Below are positions 25,893 to 37,817 of a DNA stretch of 64,000 bases, one piece after another. The notes below the pieces were generated by a model. That model was not told the DNA's origin and did not search any database. It saw only the letters and a list, made by a program, of their open reading frames with translations. The stretch's first letter is position 1. The number at the start of each line of letters is the position of its first letter. This stretch comes from Sinomonas albida (GTDB lineage: Bacteria > Actinomycetota > Actinomycetes > Actinomycetales > Micrococcaceae): positions 248,001 through 312,000 of the forward strand of contig NZ_SWDW01000002.1 of assembly GCF_004919045.1 (NCBI RefSeq). The letters run 5' to 3'. The position numbers and the translations under genes are program-made.

Positions 25893-26693
25893 TTGACCCC
25901 GCTCACGCTTCCGGCCGCCGACAACGGCACATTCACCCCTCCCACCCTCGAAGAGCTGCACCTTCCCGCGATCCTCCCGTGGGGCGCGGACGAGGGCTTC
26001 AACAAGCAGATGCTCCTCGTCCTGCTTTCCGTCGTCTTCATCGCGTGGTTCTTCATCGCGGCCTCCCGAAAGCGCCAGCTCGTCCCGGGCAAGCTCCAGT
26101 TCCTCGGCGAGATGGCCTACGGCTTCGTCCGCAACGGGATCGGTAAGGACGTCATCGGCGGCAAGGACTTCATGACCTTCGTGCCGCTCCTGTTCACGCT
26201 CTTCTTCTTCATCCTCGTGAACAACATCTACGGCGCTGTCCCGCTGTTCCAGCTCCCCACGATGTCCCACGTGGGCGGCGCATACTTCCTCGCGGCCCTC
26301 GTCTACGTCATCTGGATCGGCGTCGGCCTCAAGCGCTTCGGCCTCCGCTACCTCAAGCTCGCGGTCGTCCCGAGCGGCGTGCCGTGGTACATCATGCCGA
26401 TCGTCGTGCCGATCGAGATCATCTCGAACTTCGTGGTCCGCCCCATGACGCACAGCCTCCGTCTCTTCGCGACCATGCTCGCGGGACACCTGGTCGTGGC
26501 CCTTGCAGGCTCCGGCATCGCGTTCCTCGTGGCGCAGGAGGGCTTCCTGCTCAAGGGCATGAGCGTCCTCGTCCTCGTCGGCGCCATCGCGATGTACATG
26601 CTCGAGGCGCTGATCATGGTCCTCCAGGCCTACGTCTTCACCCTGCTCACGGCCATCTACATCCAGGGCGCCGTCGCGGCGGACGCCCACTGA
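25893..26693 (+). CDS. atpB: ATP synthase subunit a
   Basis: Fo subunit a, 266 residues, forming the proton half-channels next to the c-ring. The essential arginine lies in the helix [20 protein letters not shown]. The stator partner region [20 protein letters not shown] and the C-terminal [20 protein letters not shown] are intact, with about five to six helices. The likely start is TTG 25893, with GAGGA 6 nt upstream; no ATG or GTG gives a full N-terminus. TTG is rare in this window and may lower subunit a output relative to subunit c. Confidence 0.96.
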   Translation: MTPLTLPAADNGTFTPPTLEELHLPAILPWGADEGFNKQMLLVLLSVVFIAWFFIAASRKRQLVPGKLQFLGEMAYGFVRNGIGKDVIGGKDFMTFVPLLFTLFFFILVNNIYGAVPLFQLPTMSHVGGAYFLAALVYVIWIGVGLKRFGLRYLKLAVVPSGVPWYIMPIVVPIEIISNFVVRPMTHSLRLFATMLAGHLVVALAGSGIAFLVAQEGFLLKGMSVLVLVGAIAMYMLEALIMVLQAYVFTLLTAIYIQGAVAADAH

Positions 26694-26757
26694 GAATTCC
26701 CCTCGGGGGAGCACCCAACCCCATCAACCTGCCTGCGGGCGATTGAAAGGAAAATCA

Positions 26758-26976
26758 ATGAACGGCACGATCAACGGCAGCATCAACCTCATCGGCTACG
26801 GCCTCTCCGCCATCGGCGGTGCCATCGGTGTCGGCCTCGTGTTCGCGGCCTACATCAACGGCGTGGCCCGTCAGCCGGAGGCGCAGCGCGTTCTCCAGCC
26901 GCTCGCGTTCCTCGGGCTTGCCCTGACCGAGGCGCTCGCGATCCTCGGTCTCGTCTTCGCGTTCGTCCTGAAGTAA
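26758..26976 (+). CDS. atpE: ATP synthase subunit c
   Basis: A proteolipid of 72 residues with two transmembrane helices that forms the rotor ring. Helix 1 contains [21 protein letters not shown] (split by the RQPE cytoplasmic loop) and helix 2 holds the proton-carrying Glu in [18 protein letters not shown]. Ion ligands for Na+ are not evident, so it should be H+ coupled. ATG 26758 has AAAGGA 6 nt upstream, the best ribosome site of the operon, in keeping with its high copy number; TTG 26743 upstream is rejected. Confidence 0.97.
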   Translation: MNGTINGSINLIGYGLSAIGGAIGVGLVFAAYINGVARQPEAQRVLQPLAFLGLALTEALAILGLVFAFVLK

Positions 26977-26997
26977 ACCAGGGCAATCCGAGCCTGA

Positions 26998-27584
<587 letters not shown>

Positions 27585-27585
<1 letters not shown>

Positions 27586-28415
27586 TGGCAGGAGTATCGA
27601 GCGAATCGCTGGCGACTGCGCTGGCGGACCTGGAGACCAAGCTGCCGTCGGCATCGCTGTCGCTGGCGGAGGAGCTCTTCGGCGTCCTTCGGGTCGTCGA
27701 TTCCTCCGCGGGACTGCGTCGCGCGATGACGGATCCCTCCCGCGAGGGGGAGGCCAAGACGGCCCTGGTCCAGCGGCTCCTTGAGGGCAAGGCCTCCGCT
27801 GAGGCGGTGGACATTGTGTCGCGTCTCGCCGCGCTGCGCTGGGCGGCTTCCCGCGACGTCAGCGATGCACTCGAAACCCTGGCAGCGACTGTGGCCATTG
27901 CCGTGGCCGAGCAGGGCTCCGGGCGGCCTGGCCTGGGCGAGCTTGAGCGGCTCGAAAACGACCTGTTCTCGTTCGTCCGCGTGGTCGACGACAGCCACGA
28001 GCTCCAGGCCGCGCTGAGCGAGCCGCAGGCGGCGCCCGAGGCGAAGAGGGCCCTGGCCCTCAAGCTCGCGCGCGGTGCGTCGGACGAGGCCCGGCTGCTC
28101 ATCGGGCAGGCCGCGGCCGAGCCCCGGGGCCTCAAGCCCACCGAGCTCGTCAAGCGCTTCGCGGCTCTCGCCGCGAAGCGTCAGGAGCGCTGGATCGCCG
28201 AGGTCGCCGTCGCGCGTCCGCTCAGCGACGCCCAGCTCGACCGGCTTCAGAGCGGGCTCAATGGGCTCTATGGCCGCGAACTCAAGATCACGACGACCGT
28301 TGATCCCCAGCTTCTGGGCGGCGTCCGAGTGACGGTTGGCGATGAGGTGCTCGACGCTTCGACGCTCGCCCGGCTCACCGACCTGCGCCGCCAGCTCGCG
28401 GGGCAGGCCGGCTGA
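27585..28415 (+). CDS. atpH: ATP synthase subunit delta
   Basis: An OSCP-type delta subunit of 276 residues linking subunit b to the top of F1. The N-terminal helical domain ([20 protein letters not shown]) and the C-terminal [19 protein letters not shown] strand segment are both typical. It is about 100 residues longer than E. coli delta, as in other high-GC Gram-positives, but it is a separate protein and not the b-delta fusion found in mycobacteria. Its start codon shares one base with the atpF stop. Confidence 0.94.
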
Positions 28416-28504
28416 CGGCTACAGCACACTTCGAACCAGACAATCCGGTCATCACAGCCAGTACTGCACCGATGACCACGAGATGTAGAGAGCAGGGACT
28501 GCAG

Positions 28505-30142
<1,638 letters not shown>

Positions 30143-30155
30143 TTCCACTCGGTGA

Positions 30156-30208
30156 CCCCGCCGGGGCCGTTGGAACGGAGCAATGCTCCGGGCAACGGCC
30201 CCGCGGGG
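30156..30208 (+). other. Large branched hairpin between atpA and atpG
   Basis: The left arm 30156-30172 pairs with the right arm 30193-30208 over 16 bp with a single bulged C (30161). Inside it, CGGAGCA (30176-30182) pairs with TGCTCCG (30184-30190). No T-run follows, and the atpG ribosome site is 15 nt downstream, so this is better seen as an mRNA processing or stability element than a terminator. Confidence 0.75.
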
Positions 30209-30233
30209 CAGCGATGGAGAGGAAAGGACAAGA

Positions 30234-31124
30234 ATGGGTGCCCAGATCCGGGTCTACCGCCAGAAGATCGCCTCGACTTCGTCGATGCGCAAGATGTTCA
30301 AGGCGATGGAGCTGATTGCCACCTCCCGCATCGGCAAGGCGCGCGCTCGCCTCGCTGCCTCCCTGCCGTACGCGCGTGCCATCACGCGCGCGGTCTCGGC
30401 CGTCTCGTCGGCCCGCGAACTGGACCACCCGCTGACGACCGAGCGCGAGCACGTGCGTCGCGCAGCGGTGCTCGTCCTGACGGCTGACCGCGGTCAGGCT
30501 GGCGCCTACTCGGCGAGCATCCTCAAGCAGGCAGAGTCGCTCACGGAGCTCCTGCGCGGGCAGGGCAAGGACGTCTCGTCGTTCCTCGTGGGCCGCAAGG
30601 GCCAGGCGTACTTCGACTTCCGCAACCGGGACTACGTGCGGGTGTGGACGGGCAACACGGACAACCCCGAGTTCGCGACCGCCCAGGAGATCCGCAAGGT
30701 GCTCCTCGAGGCGTTCGACACGCCCTTCGAGGATGGCGGCGTCGACGAGATCCACGTGGTCTACACGGCGTTCAAGTCGATGGTGGTGCAGCAGCCCACC
30801 GTGATCCGCCTCCTCCCGCTCGAGGTGATCGAGGAGAAGGCTGCCGAAGCCCAGGAGATCCTGCCGCTCTACGAGTTCGAGCCGGAGCCGGAGCAGGTGC
30901 TCGACGCACTCCTGCCGCGCTACATCGAGTCGCGGATCTTCGCGGCGATGCTGCACTCGGCCGCGAGCGAGCTCGCTTCGCGCCAGCGCGCCATGAAGAA
31001 CGCGGGCGACAACGCCACGGAACTGATCAAGAAGTACACGCGACTGCGCAACACCGCCCGGCAGGCGGAGATCACGCAGGAGCTCACCGAGATCATCGCC
31101 GGCGCCGACGCGCTGAACGCCTGA
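30234..31124 (+). CDS. atpG: ATP synthase subunit gamma
   Basis: The central rotor-shaft subunit, 296 residues. The conserved N-terminal helix [20 protein letters not shown] and C-terminal helix [20 protein letters not shown]-type coiled coil are intact, ending [17 protein letters not shown] at 30223-30228 lies 5 nt before ATG 30234; upstream in-frame ATG 30183 falls in the hairpin and is rejected. Confidence 0.97.
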   Translation: MGAQIRVYRQKIASTSSMRKMFKAMELIATSRIGKARARLAASLPYARAITRAVSAVSSARELDHPLTTEREHVRRAAVLVLTADRGQAGAYSASILKQAESLTELLRGQGKDVSSFLVGRKGQAYFDFRNRDYVRVWTGNTDNPEFATAQEIRKVLLEAFDTPFEDGGVDEIHVVYTAFKSMVVQQPTVIRLLPLEVIEEKAAEAQEILPLYEFEPEPEQVLDALLPRYIESRIFAAMLHSAASELASRQRAMKNAGDNATELIKKYTRLRNTARQAEITQELTEIIAGADALNA

Positions 31125-31162
31125 GGTCCCCGGAGCCTCGGCCCACTCAATAGACTGACTAA

Positions 31163-32638
<1,476 letters not shown>

Positions 32639-32639
32639 C

Positions 32640-32921
32640 ATGGCAGAGCTCGAAGTAGAGATCGTCGCGGCGGACCACTTCGTGTGGTCCGGCGGGGCGA
32701 AGATGGTCAAGGCCCGCACGGCCGACGGCGAGATCGGGATCCTGCCCGGGCACACCCCGGTTCTGGCCATCCTGCATGCGGGCAACATCGAGATCGAGCC
32801 TGTCTCGGGTTCGCGGATCGTCGTCGAGGCCGACGGGGGATTCTTCTCCGTTGACAGCAACCGCGTGGTGATCGTCGCGGACAACGCACAGATCAGCGAG
32901 TCGGTCGCGGGGACCCGTTAG
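32640..32921 (+). CDS. atpC: ATP synthase subunit epsilon (short form)
   Basis: A protein of 93 residues comprising only the N-terminal beta-sandwich of epsilon: LEVEIVAADHFVWSGGAKMV, TADGEIGILPGHTPVLAIL, and FFSVDSNRVVIVADNAQI. The C-terminal helical hairpin that inhibits ATP hydrolysis in E. coli and Bacillus (total about 135 residues) is missing; the frame ends cleanly at SVAGTR and DUF2550 starts 9 bp later, so this is not a frameshift. ATG overlaps the atpD stop by a base. Confidence 0.95.
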   Translation: MAELEVEIVAADHFVWSGGAKMVKARTADGEIGILPGHTPVLAILHAGNIEIEPVSGSRIVVEADGGFFSVDSNRVVIVADNAQISESVAGTR

Positions 32922-32924
32922 CCT
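32919..32924 (+). promoter_or_regulatory. -10 box within atpC end for DUF2550
   Basis: TAGCCT, whose first three bases are the atpC stop codon, is followed by 6 nt and ATG 32931. The DUF2550 gene could therefore be transcribed independently of the ATP synthase genes. Confidence 0.45.
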
Positions 32925-32930
32925 TACTCA

Positions 32931-33362
32931 ATGGACGATTCCGCTCTTCCGTTCATCGTCCTGGCAGTGGTCTTCCTGCTCCTTGCAGCAATGCTCTGTG
33001 CTCTGGGGGTGCGCCGCTTCGTTCTGCGGCGCACCCTCGGCACGGTGGATGCCTCCATCAGCCTGTCCTCCGGGGCGTGGCGGATGGGGGTTTGCCGTTA
33101 TCAGGACACCGAACTCGAGTGGTTCGACCTGCTCTCCCTCAGCCCACTCCCGAAGCGGCGGTTCACGCGCAGTGCGCTCGTGCTCCGCGGCCGCCGCAAG
33201 CCCACGGAGGCCGAGCGACCCAAGGTGCAGGCCGACGTCGTCATCGTGGAACTCACCCATCAAGGTGCCGAGGTCCGTTTCGCGATGGACTTCCGCGCCT
33301 ACGCGGGCCTCTCGTCCTGGCTCGAGGCCGGTCCGGTCATTGGGGTCGGGACGTGGCGCTGA
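32931..33362 (+). CDS. DUF2550 family membrane protein
   Basis: A protein of 143 residues: one N-terminal transmembrane helix (LPFIVLAVVFLLLAAMLCAL) then a soluble domain with GGFAVI-free pattern GAWRMGVCRYQDTELEWFDL and LSPLPKRRFTRSALVL, ending ARFR-like VRFAMDFRAYAGLSSWLEAG. This is the DUF2550 family that follows atpC throughout Actinobacteria; its function is not known. The basic first cytosolic segment (RRFVLRRTL) places the domain inside. Its conserved neighbourhood suggests a link to ATP synthase or membrane biogenesis, which is only an inference. Confidence 0.9.
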   Translation: MDDSALPFIVLAVVFLLLAAMLCALGVRRFVLRRTLGTVDASISLSSGAWRMGVCRYQDTELEWFDLLSLSPLPKRRFTRSALVLRGRRKPTEAERPKVQADVVIVELTHQGAEVRFAMDFRAYAGLSSWLEAGPVIGVGTWR

Positions 33363-33369
33363 TCTGGTG

Positions 33370-34692
33370 ATGGACTTCTACGAGCTCAGGATCGTCGACG
33401 GCCCCCTCGCGGTCGCCTGCTGGACGCTCGCGGTCGCGGGCGCCGTGCTCCTCGTGGCCCTCGCCGCGTCGCCAAGCCTGCGTTCGTGGGGCAGGCCGCT
33501 CGTCATCCTCGGCGGCGCGATCGCGGTGACGGTGGCCGTGACAGGCGTCGTCCACTGGCTTCTGGTCGACGTGATGAACGTCTTCCCCGAGGACCTTCCC
33601 GTCGACGTGCTGGTCGCCTCGGGCATCGGGGTTTTCGGCGTCGTGCTCGCCGTGACCGCCGTGGTGCGGCTCGGGCTCGCCCGGCGCGTGTGGCACCGTC
33701 GCGCCGGGGCGGTCGCCTCCGCCGCGGCGATGTCCCTCCTGGCGGCCCAGCTCGTCAACGCCTATTTCGGGCTCAACCTCACGTTCGGCGATCTTGCCGG
33801 CGTCTCCCTGAGCAGGATCCGTCCTCTCGAGGGCCAGCTCGAGCGGGCCGCGGCGCCGGCGGTCTCCCTCGCCAGCTGGTCGCCGCAGGCTGGCCTCCCG
33901 CCGAACGGCGAGCTCCGGTCGGTCCAGATCCCGGCCCCGACGTCCGGCTTCAAGGCCCGTCAGGCTTACGTCTACCTGCCGCCGGCCTACTTCGCCCCGA
34001 CCCGCCCCGAACTCCCGGTGCTGCTCCTCATCCCGGGCCAGCCGGGGAACCCGTCCGACTGGCTCTCGGGGGGCCGGCTCCGCCACAAGCTGGATCGTTT
34101 CGCCGCTGCGCACGGGGGAGTGGCGCCCGTCGCGGTCGTCATCGATCCCAACGGAAGCCCCTCGGCGAACACGATGTGCATGGACGCGAAGGCGGGGCGA
34201 GCGGAGACGTACTTGGTGAGAGACGTCGTGCCGTGGATCCGTTCGCATCTGAGCGTCACGGTCGATCCGAGGTTCTGGGCCGCGGGCGGCTTCTCGTACG
34301 GGGGCACGTGCTCAGTCCAGCTCCTCGCCAAGCATCCCGAGATCGTGTCGAGCGCCCTCGGCTTTGCCGCCGAGCAGGAGCCGGCGCTCGCGAAGGACCG
34401 CACCAAGACGATTGACCTGGCGTTCGACGGCGACACGGCGGCCTTCGAGGAGCAGATCCCCGCCCGCCAATTCGCCGAGCGGCGCCACGACGGCCTCCTG
34501 CTCTTCCTCGCCGCGGGCTCACGGGATCAGGACTTCCAGCGGCAGGCCACGATCGTCGCGGGCCAGGCGCGCGAATCAGGGGTCGACGTCCACACAGCCC
34601 TCGCGGACGGCGAGGGGCATTCGTGGGAGATGATCGCCAAGACCTGGGACGCAGGCATGGCCCTCCTCGCAGCGCGCTGGGGGCTTGCCTGA
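33370..34692 (+). CDS. Membrane-anchored alpha/beta-hydrolase (esterase D-like)
   Basis: A protein of 440 residues. Four N-terminal hydrophobic segments occupy roughly residues 10-135. An alpha/beta-hydrolase domain follows from about 190, with LPVLLLIPGQPGNPSDWLSG as the oxyanion region, the nucleophile elbow GGFSYGGTC (Ser309) and the candidate catalytic His417 in DGEGHSWEM. It resembles the esterase D/mycolyltransferase-like group of actinobacterial membrane esterases. The stop overlaps the next gene (TGATG), which encodes an aminoacyl-phosphatidylglycerol synthase-like protein, so a lipid ester is a reasonable substrate guess. ATG 33370 is preferred over the GTG one codon earlier. Confidence 0.85.
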   Translation: MDFYELRIVDGPLAVACWTLAVAGAVLLVALAASPSLRSWGRPLVILGGAIAVTVAVTGVVHWLLVDVMNVFPEDLPVDVLVASGIGVFGVVLAVTAVVRLGLARRVWHRRAGAVASAAAMSLLAAQLVNAYFGLNLTFGDLAGVSLSRIRPLEGQLERAAAPAVSLASWSPQAGLPPNGELRSVQIPAPTSGFKARQAYVYLPPAYFAPTRPELPVLLLIPGQPGNPSDWLSGGRLRHKLDRFAAAHGGVAPVAVVIDPNGSPSANTMCMDAKAGRAETYLVRDVVPWIRSHLSVTVDPRFWAAGGFSYGGTCSVQLLAKHPEIVSSALGFAAEQEPALAKDRTKTIDLAFDGDTAAFEEQIPARQFAERRHDGLLLFLAAGSRDQDFQRQATIVAGQARESGVDVHTALADGEGHSWEMIAKTWDAGMALLAARWGLA

Positions 34693-37217
34693 TGGCGCAG
34701 GGGGCCGCACCGACGATCCGCTCAGCCGTGGGGGAGCGCGCCCGCTCGTGGCTCGCCGCCCTCCGGCGCTATCCCGTCACGCTCGCCATCGTCGCGTCGC
34801 TCTGGGGCGTCGGCATCGCGACCGGAAGCATTCTCTCGGGCCCCGACCCCGCGCTCTACGACATCGTCGGCGGGGACCTCGCGTCCCTCCGCAGCGGCCA
34901 ATGGTGGGCCGCGCTCACCTCGGTGTTCTTCGCGTCCAACCCGCTTGCCTACCTCGCCGGGACCATCGTCGTGGCGGGTCTCGTGCCGTTCTCGGAGCGG
35001 GTGTTCGGGGCGTGGAGGACTCTTGCGCTCTTCTTCGGCGGCCAGCTCGCGAGCATCATCGCGTTCTTCGCCGTCGCGCAGATCGCCCGCTGGTCGGGGG
35101 ACGACTGGCTGGGGTCGATGGTGGACGTGCCGATCCTGGGACCGTACCCGGCCGCGCTCGTGTGCGGGCTCGCGGCGAGCGGCTCGCTGGGCGCGCTCAT
35201 CCGCCGCCGGCTCAGGGCGCTCGTGCTCGCGGTCGCGACGATGCTCGTGCTGTATGTCGGCCACTCCGAGACGGTGCTTGGACTCATCGGGGCGCTGCTC
35301 GGGCTCGCGGCCGGGTGGTGGTCGAACGGCCCCGCACACGAGCGGCTTTTCCGCCTGCCCAGCATCCGTGAGCGGCGCAACCTGCTCGCCCTGCTTGTCG
35401 CGATCGTCGCGATCGGGCCCGTGTTGACCGCGTTCACCCGGAGCCCCAACGGCCCGCTCGCGCTCGTGCGCGGCATGGTCCTCAACCCGCTCCCGGCGAT
35501 CGCGCAGGTCCAACAGGACTGCGGGGGCTCGCTCGACGCCGCGTGCCTCCAGGCCGGGCAGCCCACCGTCATCTCGGCGACCGGCTATCTCACGGCCCTC
35601 CTCCCGGTCCTCATCATCCTCGTGTGCGCCGAGGGGCTGCGGCGGGGGCGCTCGGTCGCGCTGCGCGTCGCCGTCGTCGTTCTCCTCTCGCTGGTCGCGC
35701 TGTCTGCGAGCTATTCCGCGCTGTTCCTGCGCATCGCGCCGCATCCGAACCGGGGCCGCTTCGGGATGTTCAGCTCCGGGTTCGTCCATGTCCTGCCGGT
35801 CGCGCTCACGGCCGTGGCGCTCCTGCTCGTCCTGTGGATGCACCGCGACCTGTTCCCCGTCGAGACGGCGCGTGGCATGCGCCGGCGGCTGCAGCTGGCC
35901 GGCGGCCTCCTGACGGGCGGCCTCGTCGGCGCCTATGTGGTCCTGTGGATCAGGGATGGCGGGCCATCCCGTCCCGCGGGGCTGTGGGGCCTCATCGAGG
36001 AGCTCGTGCGCCAGTACCTCCCGGCGCCGTTGCCCATCAGCTATCTCTCGCTGTTCCGCAACCGCGATCCGCTCGAGCTGTGGCTCTTCACGTACAGCGG
36101 ACTCATCCTGTGGCTCGCCGCGCTCGTCGGCGTGAGCGTCGCCGTGCTCCGCGGGCAGAAGACGCTCGGGGCCCGCGACGACAGCCTCCAGCTCGCCCGC
36201 CGGCTCGTTCACCGGGGCGGCAGCAGCCTCGCGTGGATGACGCTGTGGCCGCCCAACCGGTTCTGGTTCGACGAGCACGCGACCGCTGGCGTCGCGTTCC
36301 AGCAGCACGGCAGCGTGGCGCTCTCGGTCGCGGGACCCATCGGCCCGCCGGAGAAGGGGCAGTCCGCGGTCGAGGGCTTCGTCGCGTACTGCTCGCGGCA
36401 CGCCCTGGTGCCCTGCTTCTACAGCGTCACGGACGAACAGTGGCCGGTCCTCCGTGAGCGGGGCTTCCGGCGCGTCGAGGTGGCGCAGGAGACGCGGCTG
36501 CGGATCCGCGAGCTCGAGTTCAAGGGCAAGGACTGGCAGAACGTGCGGACGGCGGTGAACCGGGCGCGCAAGATGGGCGTCCGCGCGGAGTGGGCCCGCT
36601 ACGTGGCCCTCAGCCCGCACCGCCGCTCCCAGCTCCACGTCCTTTCCGAGGAGTGGTCGGCGCGCAAGACGCTCCCCGACATGGGCTTCACGCTGGGCGG
36701 CCTCGACGAGCTCGCCGACCCCGAGGTGCTCCTGTGCCTCGCGGTCGACGGCGAGGGCCGCCTCCACGGCGCCACGAGCTGGCTGCCCGTCTACCGTGAC
36801 GGCACGGTGGTCAGCTGGACGCTCGACTTCATGCGCCGCAGCCCGGATGGCTTTCCGGGCGTCATGGAATTTCTCGTCGCTTCGGCGGTGAGCGAGCTGC
36901 GCAAGACCGTGGACACTATTTCTCTTTCGGGCTCGCCGCTCGCCGCGGATCCGGCTGGCGAGCGGGCCGCCGTCGAGGGTCACGACGAGCTCTTGGGGAG
37001 TATTCTCGAGGCCGCGGGACAGGCCCTCGAGCCGATCTACGGGTTCCGTTCACTGGCGCGCTTCAAGTCCCATTTCCAGCCGGAATACCGCGCCCTCTAC
37101 ATGTACTATCAGGACTCGCTGCAACTTCCGGCTATCGGCAGAGCGCTCGCAGAGGCGTATCTTCCGGGCCTCACGATGCGGCACCGCATGCGGTTGCTCA
37201 GGAGCCTCGTCCGATGA
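34692..37217 (+). CDS. Rhomboid-like membrane protein fused to DUF2156 (lysyl-PG synthase-like) domain
   Basis: A protein of 841 residues. Residues 1-230 resemble a rhomboid fold: five to six helices with VCGLAASGSLGALIRRR (Ser163) and YVGHSETVLGLIGALLGLAAG (His191). Further helices run to about 480. Residues about 497-830 form a DUF2156 domain as in the MprF/LysX-type aminoacyl-phosphatidylglycerol synthases: SLAWMTLWPPNRFWF, RIRELEFKGKDWQNVRTAVNRARKMG, SPDGFPGVMEFLVASAVSE, and the closing YGFRSLARFKSHFQPEYRALYMYY. The last segment is very characteristic of the family. The likely role is transfer of an amino acid from tRNA to a membrane lipid, lowering surface negative charge. It is coupled to the upstream hydrolase. 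The acidic or basic amino acid used cannot be told. Confidence 0.9.
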   Translation: MAQGAAPTIRSAVGERARSWLAALRRYPVTLAIVASLWGVGIATGSILSGPDPALYDIVGGDLASLRSGQWWAALTSVFFASNPLAYLAGTIVVAGLVPFSERVFGAWRTLALFFGGQLASIIAFFAVAQIARWSGDDWLGSMVDVPILGPYPAALVCGLAASGSLGALIRRRLRALVLAVATMLVLYVGHSETVLGLIGALLGLAAGWWSNGPAHERLFRLPSIRERRNLLALLVAIVAIGPVLTAFTRSPNGPLALVRGMVLNPLPAIAQVQQDCGGSLDAACLQAGQPTVISATGYLTALLPVLIILVCAEGLRRGRSVALRVAVVVLLSLVALSASYSALFLRIAPHPNRGRFGMFSSGFVHVLPVALTAVALLLVLWMHRDLFPVETARGMRRRLQLAGGLLTGGLVGAYVVLWIRDGGPSRPAGLWGLIEELVRQYLPAPLPISYLSLFRNRDPLELWLFTYSGLILWLAALVGVSVAVLRGQKTLGARDDSLQLARRLVHRGGSSLAWMTLWPPNRFWFDEHATAGVAFQQHGSVALSVAGPIGPPEKGQSAVEGFVAYCSRHALVPCFYSVTDEQWPVLRERGFRRVEVAQETRLRIRELEFKGKDWQNVRTAVNRARKMGVRAEWARYVALSPHRRSQLHVLSEEWSARKTLPDMGFTLGGLDELADPEVLLCLAVDGEGRLHGATSWLPVYRDGTVVSWTLDFMRRSPDGFPGVMEFLVASAVSELRKTVDTISLSGSPLAADPAGERAAVEGHDELLGSILEAAGQALEPIYGFRSLARFKSHFQPEYRALYMYYQDSLQLPAIGRALAEAYLPGLTMRHRMRLLRSLVR

Positions 37218-37266
37218 CGTCCGCGCTAAATGTGACACCGCCAGTCACTAAATAATGGCGGTGCCC

Positions 37267-37303
37267 AAAAAAGCAGGGCCCCGGCGATGCCGGGGCCCTG
37301 CTT
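37267..37303 (-). terminator. Intrinsic terminator of the cold-shock gene
   Basis: A 15-bp perfect hairpin (arms 37289-37303 and 37271-37285, loop of 3) is followed on the minus strand by six T residues (complement of 37267-37272). It starts 14 nt past the csp stop. It is one of the few canonical intrinsic terminators in the window. Confidence 0.92.
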
Positions 37304-37316
37304 AGTGAGGCTTAGC

Positions 37317-37520
37317 TCAGATGGCGGTAACGCCCGTGGCCTGCGGCCCCTTGGCGCCCTGGCCGATCTCGAACTCGACGCGCTGGTTCTCTTCGAGAGT
37401 GCGGAAGCCGTTCGACTTGATCTCGGAATAGTGGACGAAGACGTCGCCGTCAGCGTCGTCCGGGGTGATGAAGCCGAAGCCCTTCTCAGCGTTGAACCAC
37501 TTGACGGTTCCCTGTGCCAT
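37317..37520 (-). CDS. Cold-shock protein (CspA family)
   Basis: A single-domain OB-fold nucleic-acid chaperone of 67 residues. RNP1 is KGFGFI and RNP2 is VFVHY, within [20 protein letters not shown] and [17 protein letters not shown]. The length matches CspA exactly when started at ATG 37520, which has AGGAGAA-type purines upstream (complement of about 37529-37537); a longer in-frame start at 37559 is rejected. The gene is monocistronic, with a long leader and a strong intrinsic terminator. Confidence 0.97.
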   Translation of the reverse strand: MAQGTVKWFNAEKGFGFITPDDADGDVFVHYSEIKSNGFRTLEENQRVEFEIGQGAKGPQATGVTAI

Positions 37521-37817
37521 TTTTCTGCGTTCTCCTGTGGATTGCCGATTGATGGCCACCCGCTTGTGCGGGAGACCCAGTTACTCCGCGGGAAGAACCT
37601 GACACGCACTGGACATCAGGAGCTTCGCGCTCGCAACGGTCTTGCGAGCGTGCTTCTGCTAGCTGAGCTGGCTGCTAGCTCACAGATACTGCTAACTACA
37701 TCAAGACTGGATATAGCCAATCATGCCCGGCATGTACGGTCAATGGCATACAAAGACGCGCCCCGAATTCCCGGCAAACAATTTCTGAATGCTCCGAACG
37801 CACCGCGTCGGCGCGCC
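37521..37817 (-). promoter_or_regulatory. Cold-shock gene leader and promoter region
   Basis: This 297-bp region has no gene. It holds the csp 5' leader: a perfect 9-bp inverted repeat CGCTCGCAA/TTGCGAGCG at 37628-37636 and 37642-37650 (5-nt loop), next to a second AGCTAGC-type repeat cluster (37655-37680). A weak minus-strand promoter candidate, TTGGCT and TAGTTA, lies around 37693-37720. The part near 37730-37800 is relatively AT-rich. Long structured leaders are usual for cold-shock genes, where they act as thermosensors. Confidence 0.5.
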
